From an uncultured Eubacteriales bacterium (GTDB lineage: Bacteria > Bacillota > Clostridia > Oscillospirales > Oscillospiraceae), in the NCBI GenBank assembly GCA_900549495.1, contig UROL01000077.1:1-8584 (forward strand): a DNA stretch of 8,584 bases. Reading direction: 5' to 3'. The translations under genes and the position numbers were made by a program. The notes under the pieces were generated by a model that was not told the DNA's origin, searched no databases, and saw nothing but the letters and a program-made list of their open reading frames with translations. This document shows, in pieces, positions 1 to 5,907 of this stretch (its first letter is position 1; every line of letters begins with the position of its first letter).

Positions 1-36
1 CGGTCTCGTGGGCTCGGAGATGTGTATAAGAGACAG
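1..36. other. Illumina Nextera adapter (Tn5 mosaic end), artefact
   Basis: Bases 18-36 are the 19-bp Tn5 mosaic end (AGATGTGTATAAGAGACAG), preceded at 3-17 by the Nextera Read-2 side adapter (GTCTCGTGGGCTCGG). Bases 1-2 (CG) are the edge of the i7 index and agree with the index at the other end. This is library DNA left in the assembly, not genome. It supplies a false in-frame ATG at 22, so a naive translation of the ftsQ fragment begins with the artefact residues MYKRQ. Confidence 0.98.
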
Positions 37-708
37 GTATACGATGAATATACTATTTTGCAGGAATCCGGCATCAAGAAGGGCGACAGTCTGCTTACCT
101 TTGGCCGCACGAAGGCCTCGGGCAAGATCATTGCCAACCTTCCCTATGTAAAAAGTGCCAGGATTGGAATAAAATTGCCGGATACGGTTATTATTGAGAT
201 AGAGGAAGCCCCTGTCTCCTACTCTATCCAGGACCAGGACGGCGTATGGTGGCTCATCAATTCCGATGGACGTGTGGTGGAGCAGACCAACGCCCAGACC
301 GCCCGCACCAAGACCCAGGTGCTGGGTGTCACCCTGTATCAGCCCCAGGTGGGGGAGCTGGGCATAGCCACCGAGACAGCACCTACGGAGACGGATGCCT
401 CCGGCGACCCGGTGCAGGCCCTGATTTCCGGCGCACAGCGGCTGAGTGCGGCTCTGACGATTTTGCAGGAGCTGGAGCTCAACGACATTGTGGGCGATGC
501 AGCCAGCGTGGATGTGAGCCAGCTTCAGGATATCATTCTGTGGTACGGCACCCAGTACCAGGTGAACCTGGGAACCATCGACAGAATTGCTCTGAAGATT
601 ACCTACATGAAGAACGCCATTATGCAGATGAGCGATTACCAGACCGGCGTTCTGGACATCAGTTTTACCACCTGGACGGATCAGGTGGGCTATACACCCT
701 TCAGTTAA
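37..708 (+). CDS. ftsQ: Cell division protein FtsQ/DivIB, 3' part (5' end missing)
   Basis: FtsQ/DivIB is a single-pass membrane protein of the divisome that links early and late division proteins and acts outside the membrane. The 223 residues seen here begin inside the POTRA domain: YDEYTILQESGIKKGDSLL, then LPYVKSARIGIKLPDTVIIEIEE, the usual FtsQ-type POTRA pattern. The beta domain follows, with WWLINSDGRVVE and a C-terminal part that reads ITYMKNAIMQMSDYQTGVLDIS. The cytoplasmic tail, transmembrane helix and first POTRA strand are missing because the contig starts in adapter; the reading frame simply runs through it. ftsZ lies 136 bp downstream on the same strand, which strongly supports the call. 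A low-complexity stretch (ATETAPTETDASGDP) sits in the middle of the beta domain, probably an insertion loop. The function is known from the family and the identity is inferred from motifs plus context. Confidence 0.85.
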   Translation, partial: VYDEYTILQESGIKKGDSLLTFGRTKASGKIIANLPYVKSARIGIKLPDTVIIEIEEAPVSYSIQDQDGVWWLINSDGRVVEQTNAQTARTKTQVLGVTLYQPQVGELGIATETAPTETDASGDPVQALISGAQRLSAALTILQELELNDIVGDAASVDVSQLQDIILWYGTQYQVNLGTIDRIALKITYMKNAIMQMSDYQTGVLDISFTTWTDQVGYTPFS

Positions 709-742
709 TGGGAATATTTTGACGAAAAAATGAGATTTCCTA

Positions 743-771
743 TTGACGGAGCCGCAATTTCACGCTAGAAT
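743..771 (+). promoter_or_regulatory. SigA-type promoter of ftsZ
   Basis: The -35 box TTGACG (743-748) and -10 box TAGAAT (766-771) each match consensus at 5 of 6 bases and are separated by the ideal 17 bases. Transcription would start near 778, giving a leader of about 67 bases before the ftsZ start. The leader holds an 8-bp palindrome, GTGTACAC (816-823), of unknown meaning. The promoter allows ftsZ to be transcribed independently of ftsQ. Confidence 0.7.
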
Positions 772-844
772 AGAAAAGAATTAGGTGAAGTTACCACGGC
801 AGATTTGGCTGCAATGTGTACACGATACATAGGAGGAAGTATAT

Positions 845-1948
<1,104 letters not shown>

Positions 1949-1958
1949 GTTTTTTCCG

Positions 1959-1995
1959 GGATGCTGTCTCGCATGGGTGGGGCAGCATCCTTTTT
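1959..1995 (+). terminator. Intrinsic terminator after ftsZ
   Basis: GGATGCTGTCTC (1959-1970) pairs with GGGGCAGCATCC (1979-1990) in a 12-bp stem with two G-U pairs and an 8-base loop, followed by TTTTT (1991-1995). It starts 11 bases after the ftsZ stop and separates ftsZ from the methyltransferase-hslO unit. Confidence 0.9.
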
Positions 1996-2127
1996 CAGTT
2001 TTCCCTGGGAATGTGCCGATACATTAGCGCCCTGCCCATTGACATTCCCTCTGGGAAGGGGGAATTCTGAAAAAATGGAGCGTCTCATTGGAAACCCCAT
2101 AAAAATATTTCATTTGGATGACAGTCT

Positions 2128-2877
2128 ATGGATTCTTACAAAGCCTTGGCTTCCAGCTACGACCGCTTGACCAGCGATGTCCATTATAAGGATGCAGTGG
2201 ATTTTTATTTTGAGATTATGCGCCGGGAGGGGGTAACGCCCCGCACGGCTGCCGACCTGGCCTGCGGTACAGGCTCGGTGACGGCGCTGCTGGCCCAAAG
2301 GGGGCTGCCGGTAATCGGAGTAGACCTGTCCCAGGATATGCTCACCCAGGCCCAGCAAAAGCTCCAGGGGGCACAGCCCCAGCCGGTATTCCTCCACCAG
2401 GATTTGGCCCGGCTGTATCTGCCCCGGGGGGTGGACTTGGCAGTGTGCGCTCTGGACAGCCTGGATTACATCACGAGCCCCCAGCGCTGCCGCAGTGCCA
2501 TCCGCCGGGTGTACAAGGCCCTGAACCCCGGGGGCATTTTTATCTTCGATGTAAATACCCCGGAAAAGCTCCGTGCCATGGATGGTCAGGTGTTCCTGGA
2601 CGAAGACGACGACGTATATTGCGTCTGGCGGGGAGATTTTGACGAGGATACCAACATCCTTTCCTATGGCATGGATTTGTTCCAGCGGCAGGGGAGCGTT
2701 TGGCATCGGTCTTTTGAAGAGCATCGGGAATATGCCTACACCCAGGCCCAGCTGACGGTCTATCTGAAGGATGCAGGCTTTACCCACATTCGTGTATATG
2801 GCGACAGAATCTTCGATGCACCCAGAGCGGGGGAGCAGCGGATTTTCTTCAGCGCCAGGAAGGGAAGAATACAATGA
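2128..2877 (+). CDS. Class I SAM-dependent methyltransferase
   Basis: This is a 249-residue Rossmann-fold methyltransferase. Motif I is AADLACGTGSVT (residues 41-52), the glycine-rich loop that binds S-adenosylmethionine. GVDLSQDML (64-72) carries the acidic residue that contacts the ribose hydroxyls. VCALDSLDYI (106-115) and LNPGGIFIFDV (132-142) match motifs II-III of the Methyltransf_25/11 type. The substrate cannot be told from sequence; small molecules are common for this group. The ATG at 2128 is the first start after an in-frame TGA at 2119. The family usually begins close to this point (MDSYKALASSYDRL), although the ribosome binding site is weak (GGA at 2116-2118). Its stop overlaps the hslO start as ATGA, so the two are probably translationally coupled. 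No convincing promoter was found in the 133 bases after the ftsZ terminator. Confidence 0.88.
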   Translation: MDSYKALASSYDRLTSDVHYKDAVDFYFEIMRREGVTPRTAADLACGTGSVTALLAQRGLPVIGVDLSQDMLTQAQQKLQGAQPQPVFLHQDLARLYLPRGVDLAVCALDSLDYITSPQRCRSAIRRVYKALNPGGIFIFDVNTPEKLRAMDGQVFLDEDDDVYCVWRGDFDEDTNILSYGMDLFQRQGSVWHRSFEEHREYAYTQAQLTVYLKDAGFTHIRVYGDRIFDAPRAGEQRIFFSARKGRIQ

Positions 2878-3752
2878 ACGATTATCTTGTCCGTGGCATG
2901 AGCATGGATGGCTTTGTCAAGGTGGTGGCCATCCGCTCTACAGAGCTGGTGCGCCGTGCTGCCCAGATTCATCATACTACCCCCAACGCCACTGCTGCCC
3001 TGGGACGGGCACTGACGGTGGCCTCTATGATGGGAAATATGCAGAAGGTGGAAAACGGCTCCATGACATTGCAAGTGCGGGGCGGCGGCCCCATCGGCAC
3101 CATCACCGTGGTTTCCGATGCAGTTGGCAATGTCCGTGGCTGCGTCACAGAGCCCCGGGTGCCCCTGGTGGAGAAATACCCCGGCAAGCTGGATGTGGGC
3201 GCCACGGTGGGCACCGATGGCACTCTGACCGTAATCCGGGACTTGCAGATGAAGGAGCCCTATGTGGGCTCTGTCCAGCTGGTGTCCGGCGAGATTGCCG
3301 ACGATATTACCGCCTACTTCGCCCAGAGCGAGCAGACACCTACGGCCTGCGCCTTGGGCGTGCTGGTGGATAGGGATTTGAGCGTCAAGGTGGCCGGGGG
3401 ATATCTGGTTCAGCTTCTCCCCGGTGCACCGGAGGAGACGATTGACAAGGTGGAGCAGGGCATCCAGCGGGCCGGTGCCGTCACCCCCATGCTGGAGCAG
3501 GGGCTGACCCCGGAGGACATCCTGGGGCAGGTCTTCGGTGACCTGGGCGTGGTGTTCCTGGACACCGTGGAGGTCTGCTACAAGTGCTACTGTACCCGGG
3601 AGCGAGTGGAAAGCGCCCTGATCAGCCTGGGCAGAGAGGAGCTGGAGGAAATCCGGCAGGAGGGGAAGCCCTTCCCGGTGGAATGCCAGTTCTGCGACAC
3701 CGTCTATCCGTTCACGCCGGAGGATATTGAGGCTCTGCTGCAAAAAATTTAG
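2874..3752 (+). CDS. hslO: Hsp33 redox-regulated chaperone HslO
   Basis: Hsp33 is a cytoplasmic holdase. It stays inactive while four cysteines hold zinc, and binds unfolding proteins when oxidation releases the metal and forms disulfides. The 292 residues are the usual length. The N-terminal domain opens MNDYLVRGMSMDGFVKVVAI and contains the conserved GRAL (residues 44-47) and the G-rich segment RGGGPIGTITVV (69-80). The zinc domain has C238-x-C240 and C271-x-x-C274, exactly the CXC...CXXC switch; an extra C235 lies just before it. The start is supported by AAGGGA at 2860-2865, eight bases upstream, and by the four-base overlap with the methyltransferase. No clear terminator follows before the tRNA promoter. 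Confidence 0.97.
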   Translation: MNDYLVRGMSMDGFVKVVAIRSTELVRRAAQIHHTTPNATAALGRALTVASMMGNMQKVENGSMTLQVRGGGPIGTITVVSDAVGNVRGCVTEPRVPLVEKYPGKLDVGATVGTDGTLTVIRDLQMKEPYVGSVQLVSGEIADDITAYFAQSEQTPTACALGVLVDRDLSVKVAGGYLVQLLPGAPEETIDKVEQGIQRAGAVTPMLEQGLTPEDILGQVFGDLGVVFLDTVEVCYKCYCTRERVESALISLGREELEEIRQEGKPFPVECQFCDTVYPFTPEDIEALLQKI

Positions 3753-3793
3753 AAAACAGACTATATTGGTGGGAATTGCCAGGTTTTTCCTTA

Positions 3794-3855
3794 TCGAAAA
3801 TTTTCGAAAAAAATTGGAAAAATTGCTTGACAAAATGGGGTGTTCCGTGTATAAT
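3794..3855 (+). promoter_or_regulatory. Strong stable-RNA promoter of the tRNA array, with UP-like region
   Basis: TTGACA (3827-3832) and TATAAT (3850-3855) are both perfect consensus with a 17-base spacer. The 30 bases upstream are A-tract rich like an UP element and include a perfect 14-bp palindrome, TCGAAAATTTTCGA (3794-3807). Transcription would start near 3862. The 5' leader can form a hairpin between GTCGCT (3863-3868) and AGCGAC (3882-3887) just ahead of tRNA-Val. Confidence 0.92.
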
Positions 3856-3894
3856 GAATCCCGTCGCTGAGGGGAACACGAAGCGACAACCCTT

Positions 3895-3970
3895 GGGAGC
3901 ATAGCTCAGCTGGGAGAGCACATGCCTTACAAGCATGGGGTCACAGGTTCGAGCCCTGTTGTTCCCACCA
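3895..3970 (+). tRNA. tRNA-Val (anticodon TAC)
   Basis: The acceptor stem GGGAGCA pairs with TGTTCCC (3960-3966) with one G-U pair, followed by discriminator A and encoded CCA. The anticodon stem CATGC/GCATG closes the loop CTTACAA with anticodon TAC at 3928-3930. The T arm ACAGG-TTCGAGC-CCTGT is canonical. It is 76 bases long and first in the array. Confidence 0.97.
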
Positions 3971-3977
3971 ACCACCT

Positions 3978-4054
3978 GGCCCGGTGGTGCAGTCGGTTAG
4001 CACGCCAGCCTGTCACGCTGGAGGTCGACGGTTCGAGTCCGTTCCGGGTCGCCA
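3978..4054 (+). tRNA. tRNA-Asp (anticodon GTC)
   Basis: The acceptor GGCCCGG pairs with CCGGGTC (4044-4050), then discriminator G and encoded CCA. The anticodon stem CCAGC/GCTGG closes the loop CTGTCAC with anticodon GTC at 4012-4014. The T loop is TTCGAGT. It lies seven bases after tRNA-Val, so the two are certainly on one precursor. Confidence 0.97.
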
Positions 4055-4074
4055 TTTTCAATATTCTTCGCATC

Positions 4075-4098
4075 CGAGTGGAGTGCAAATTCCGCTCG
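4075..4098 (+). other. Spacer hairpin between tRNA-Asp and tRNA-Phe
   Basis: CGAGTGGA (4075-4082) pairs with TCCGCTCG (4091-4098) in an 8-bp stem with one G-U pair and an 8-base loop. No T-run follows, so it is not a terminator. It may mark a processing point in the precursor. Confidence 0.5.
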
Positions 4099-4102
4099 AT
4101 AT

Positions 4103-4178
4103 GCCTTCGTAGCTCAGCAGGTAGAGCAGTGGACTGAAAATCCACGTGTCGTTGGTTCGACTCCGACCGAAGGCACCA
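4103..4178 (+). tRNA. tRNA-Phe (anticodon GAA)
   Basis: The acceptor GCCTTCG pairs with CGAAGGC (4168-4174), then discriminator A and encoded CCA. The anticodon stem GTGGA/TCCAC closes the loop CTGAAAA with anticodon GAA at 4136-4138. It lies 48 bases after tRNA-Asp, with a hairpin in the spacer. Confidence 0.97.
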
Positions 4179-4181
4179 GAT

Positions 4182-4257
4182 GCGGGTGTAGCTCATCCGG
4201 TAGAGCGCCACCTTGCCAAGGTGGAGGTAGCGAGTTCGAGCCTCGTCACCCGCTCCA
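4182..4257 (+). tRNA. tRNA-Gly (anticodon GCC)
   Basis: The acceptor GCGGGTG pairs with CACCCGC (4247-4253), then discriminator T and encoded CCA. The anticodon stem CCACC/GGTGG closes the loop TTGCCAA with anticodon GCC at 4215-4217. Only three bases separate it from tRNA-Phe. Confidence 0.97.
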
Positions 4258-4260
4258 AAA

Positions 4261-4293
4261 AAATAAGGAACGCCCATCCTGCGTTCCTTATTT
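4261..4293 (+). terminator. Hairpin terminator inside the tRNA array, before tRNA-Cys
   Basis: AAATAAGGAACGC (4261-4273) and GCGTTCCTTATTT (4281-4293) form a perfect 13-bp stem with a 7-base loop. The GC core with an A-rich left base and T-rich right base is the form of an intrinsic, possibly bidirectional, terminator. The T-run is interrupted (TTATTT), so partial readthrough into tRNA-Cys is likely. I see no separate promoter for tRNA-Cys. Confidence 0.7.
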
Positions 4294-4298
4294 CATAT

Positions 4299-4373
4299 GG
4301 TACCGTAGCCAAGTGGTAAGGCAAGGGTCTGCAAAACCCTCATTCCCCAGTTCAAATCTGGGCGGTACCTCCA
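4299..4373 (+). tRNA. tRNA-Cys (anticodon GCA)
   Basis: The acceptor GGTACCG pairs with CGGTACC (4363-4369), then discriminator T (the cysteine identity base is U73) and encoded CCA. The anticodon stem AGGGT/ACCCT closes the loop CTGCAAA with anticodon GCA at 4331-4333. It is the last gene of the array, 41 bases after tRNA-Gly. Confidence 0.97.
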
Positions 4374-4376
4374 AGT

Positions 4377-4411
4377 GTCCTGTACGATTCCTATTTCGTG
4401 CAGGACTTTTT
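4377..4411 (+). terminator. Intrinsic terminator closing the tRNA array
   Basis: GTCCTGTACGA (4377-4387) pairs with TCGTGCAGGAC (4396-4406), 11 bp with one G-U pair and an 8-base loop. It is followed by TTTTT (4407-4411) and then CTTTT. It begins four bases after the CCA of tRNA-Cys. Confidence 0.92.
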
Positions 4412-4471
4412 CTTTTCGTTTTTGCGTGAAATTTAGGTTAAGCCCACAAAATTCCTGACAATTTCTTTCGC

Positions 4472-4500
4472 TTTACTTTTCTACACGATTATGGTATCAT
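4472..4500 (+). promoter_or_regulatory. Candidate promoter (extended -10) for the CBM remnant
   Basis: TTTACT (4472-4477) and TATCAT (4495-4500) are 17 bases apart, with TGG (4492-4494) giving an extended -10. This would start transcription near 4507 and give a leader of about 130 bases before the ATG at 4636. The -10 matches 5 of 6 bases and the -35 matches 4 of 6. The rest of the gene-free stretch 4417-4635 holds the LexA-like box and the repeat-rich leader, and no supportable ORF. Confidence 0.5.
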
Positions 4501-4511
4501 TGTGAGATATC

Positions 4512-4525
4512 CGAACAAGCGTTCA
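4512..4525 (+). promoter_or_regulatory. LexA (SOS) box-like palindrome
   Basis: CGAACAAGCGTTCA fits the Firmicute LexA operator CGAAC-N4-GTTCG at all but the last base, with perfect GAAC/GTTC half-sites at the right spacing. It sits at the predicted transcription start of the 4472-4500 promoter, where a repressor would block initiation. It could be chance, since no damage-response gene follows. Confidence 0.35.
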
Positions 4526-4559
4526 TAAATGTGACAGTCCGTGACGCTTGGTGATACAT

Positions 4560-4613
4560 AGCGCCAGAAAACAGATTAACAAATAAGTTAACAGATTAAG
4601 GCGCTGTTAATCT
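4560..4613 (+). promoter_or_regulatory. Repeat-rich 5' leader with pseudoknot/hairpin potential
   Basis: GCGCC (4561-4565) can pair with GGCGC (4600-4604), and AGATTAACA (4573-4581), inside that loop, can pair with TGTTAATCT (4605-4613); together they make an H-type pseudoknot. ACAGATTAA is directly repeated at 4571-4579 and 4591-4599, and the second copy can instead form a local 7-bp hairpin (4593-4599 with 4607-4613). GTTAAC (4587-4592) adds a palindrome. The structures end 10 bases before the AGGAGG at 4623-4628. The region could be RNA control of translation or DNA operator repeats. Confidence 0.4.
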
Positions 4614-4631
4614 ATCCGGATTAGGAGGTAG

Positions 4632-4961
4632 AATCATGCAACTACACTTCCCAATCCCTGGTCGGCGCAGCTTTATCAGGTGATTGATGTGCCAGCTGCT
4701 GGAAGTTATCGCGTAACGTTTAAGGCAAAAGCGTCTATGAATAGAGAAATCCGGTTGGCTCTGGAAAAAGATGGACAATCGCCTTTGATGGACGAAACTA
4801 TGTCTGTGAGTGGTGATTGGACGAATTATTCCTATGATTTCACCGTGAGTTCTGCTGCTTCGGGCGTAAAGTTTGTTTTTATGCTGGGCAATGTTGGCAC
4901 AACAGAAAACATGGCCCATATGATATCCATCGACGACATTTCCTTGTATAAAGTTTATTAA
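4632..4961 (+). pseudogene. Carbohydrate-binding module (CBM4/9-like) remnant, N-terminus lost
   Basis: The frame starting at 4632, just after an in-frame TAG (4629-4631), encodes the C-terminal part of a CBM4/9-type jelly-roll domain. The pattern runs NPWSAQLYQ (about 4653-4679), GSYRVTFKAKA, then DWTNYSYDFTV and a final ISIDDISLYKVY ending at the TAA at 4959-4961. Such domains bind beta-glucan or other polysaccharides and are usually appended to secreted glycoside hydrolases; here there is no catalytic domain and no signal peptide. A good ribosome binding site (AGGAGG, 4623-4628) and ATG (4636) lie at the front but read another frame, stopping after 15 codons at 4683. The only in-frame start is GTG at 4680, which has no ribosome binding site and cuts off the conserved W and QLYQ strand. 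The best reading is a deletion or frameshift relic; an assembly error or a short translated fragment from 4680 are alternatives. Confidence 0.65.
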
Positions 4962-4966
4962 AAATT

Positions 4967-4999
4967 ACCGGAGGGGATCAAGAATCCTCTCCGGTTTTT
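4967..4999. terminator. Bidirectional terminator between CBM remnant and GH16 gene
   Basis: CCGGAGGGGAT (4968-4978) pairs with ATCCTCTCCGG (4984-4994), 11 bp with one G-U pair and a 5-base loop. TTTTT (4995-4999) follows on the plus strand; on the minus strand the stem is followed by TAATTTTTAA. It is placed to end both convergent transcripts. Confidence 0.88.
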
Positions 5000-5001
5000 G
5001 T

Positions 5002-5775
5002 TCACTGATAGACCCGAATATAGTCTATTTCAAAGATGGCGGGAAATTGCGGGGTTATATTCTGCGCCGACTCCAGATCGAAAGACCCACCAATGGCGAG
5101 ATTTACCAGAAGGTAAAATGGCTGGTCAAATGGGGCCGGGTATTTTATGCTCTGGTCTATTGAGTCCCACTGGTTTACTTTGGCGTAAGGGACGCCATCT
5201 ATCAGCCAGGAAATGGAATCTGGTTCCCAGATCAGCTCGTAGATATGAAATTGATCGATCCCTTGCCCGTCCGGTAACTGAGCCTGGTTTTCTGTGTGGG
5301 TGTTCTGCGGACAGACACCTCCAAAGTGAATCGTGCCGAAAACGCTTTGGGGCAGCCGCCCTTTTGCTTCATAGATATCGATCTCTCCGGAGGCTGCCCA
5401 AGGGCCGTAGACGCTATTCTCCGGCAGCATCCAGACTGCTGGCCAAAGCCCGTTTCCAACAGAACATCTGGCACGGAACGCGACTCGCCCGTACTGAAAG
5501 GAAAATTTCCCATGGGTATCGATTCGGGCTGAGGTATATGGACAGCGGATCCCAAACTGTTCGGGTGCCTCCTCTTGGCGGGCGATGATTTTTAAGGTGC
5601 CGTCGCTGACCTCCAGATTATTCGCCGTGTAGTATTGCTGCTCCTGGTTTCCCCAGCCTGGCACAACAGGCTGCCCATCCGAAGATAACTGCCAGTTACC
5701 CACCCGACGATTCCAATTATGTTCATTCAGCGAACATCCGGGAAAGGTTTCTTCCCAAATGAGTGTTTCGTACAT
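5002..5775 (-). CDS. Glycoside hydrolase family 16 (endo-beta-1,3(4)-glucanase/laminarinase-like), no signal peptide
   Basis: GH16 enzymes are retaining endo-hydrolases of beta-1,3 or mixed-linked glucans and related galactans. The 257-residue protein is a bare catalytic domain. It opens MYETLIWEETFPG, then WGNQEQQYYT (residues 41-50), YTSARIDTHGKFSFQYGRV (80-98) and GLWPAVWMLP (109-118). The active site GEIDIYE (130-136) has E131 as nucleophile, D133, and E136 as acid/base. DYIRVYQ closes the sandwich. The ExDxxE form is that of laminarinases and related bulged enzymes, but the substrate is inferred. The start was set at 5775 because AGGAGG lies at 5786-5791 on the minus strand and the family fold begins at LIWEETF. 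An in-frame extension to 5943 runs through the promoter and was rejected. Without a signal peptide the enzyme should be cytoplasmic, fitting hydrolysis of oligosaccharides imported by the divergent ABC system. Confidence 0.9.
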   Translation of the reverse strand: MYETLIWEETFPGCSLNEHNWNRRVGNWQLSSDGQPVVPGWGNQEQQYYTANNLEVSDGTLKIIARQEEAPEQFGIRCPYTSARIDTHGKFSFQYGRVAFRARCSVGNGLWPAVWMLPENSVYGPWAASGEIDIYEAKGRLPQSVFGTIHFGGVCPQNTHTENQAQLPDGQGIDQFHIYELIWEPDSISWLIDGVPYAKVNQWDSIDQSIKYPAPFDQPFYLLVNLAIGGSFDLESAQNITPQFPAIFEIDYIRVYQ

Positions 5776-5809
5776 ATGCCGCAGACCTCCTGATATTGCA
5801 TGTGGCATT

Positions 5810-5838
5810 AGTGTAAATAATACAAAGGATAATGTCAA
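5810..5838 (-). promoter_or_regulatory. Promoter of the GH16 gene (minus strand)
   Basis: On the minus strand TTGACA (5838-5833) is perfect and TACACT (5815-5810) matches the -10 at 4 of 6 bases, with a 17-base spacer. The start of transcription would be near 5803, about 28 bases before the ATG. Confidence 0.65.
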
Positions 5839-5843
5839 CCAAA

Positions 5844-5869
5844 TCCAAAAAATTGGGATATAATCCAAA
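5844..5869. promoter_or_regulatory. Overlapping palindromic operator candidates in the divergent region
   Basis: TCCAAAAAATTGGGA (5844-5858) has arms TCC.AA...TT.GGA, and TTGGGATATAATCCAA (5853-5868) has arms TTGG...CCAA. The element AATCCAAAA occurs twice (5842-5850 and 5862-5870). They lie just upstream of the GH16 -35 and between the two divergent promoters, where one regulator could control both transcripts. No regulator gene is in the window. Confidence 0.4.
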
Positions 5870-5878
5870 ATTGATGCG

Positions 5879-5907
5879 TTGTTTCTGATTGGCAGCTCTG
5901 CTATCAT
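5879..5907 (+). promoter_or_regulatory. Candidate promoter of the ABC transporter operon
   Basis: TTGTTT (5879-5884) and TATCAT (5902-5907) are 17 bases apart, with an extended -10 TGC (5899-5901). Transcription would begin near 5914, only about 18 bases before the GTG start. A perfect TATAAT at 5859-5864 is an alternative -10, but no acceptable -35 stands 16-18 bases before it. Confidence 0.4.

Noticed and set aside
22..36. ATG start for the ftsQ fragment (MYKRQ...)
   Set aside because: The ATG and the first five codons lie in the adapter; the true 5' end of the gene is off the contig.
2039..2116. Promoter for the methyltransferase-hslO unit (TTGACA at 2039-2044)
   Set aside because: No acceptable -10 lies 16-18 bases downstream (GAATTC at 2062), and the TTGGAA at 2088 also lacks a partner.
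2760..3902. Minus-strand 380-codon ORF
   Set aside because: It is the shadow of hslO, rich in His, Gln and Leu with no family motifs; it also crosses the tRNA promoter.
3927..4277. ORFs on both strands across the tRNA genes
   Set aside because: These are chance frames through the structural RNA genes, explained by the five tRNAs.
4512..4525. cre (CcpA) site at the CBM promoter
   Set aside because: The core AAGCGTT resembles cre, but the flanking TG and CA positions do not match; the LexA-type GAAC-N4-GTTC reading fits better.
4636..4683. 15-residue peptide MQLHFPIPGRRSFIR as a real small gene or leader peptide
   Set aside because: It has a good ribosome binding site, but it overlaps the CBM frame and its composition (not hydrophobic, no amino-acid run) does not suggest a toxin or an attenuator. 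Kept only as part of the pseudogene reading.
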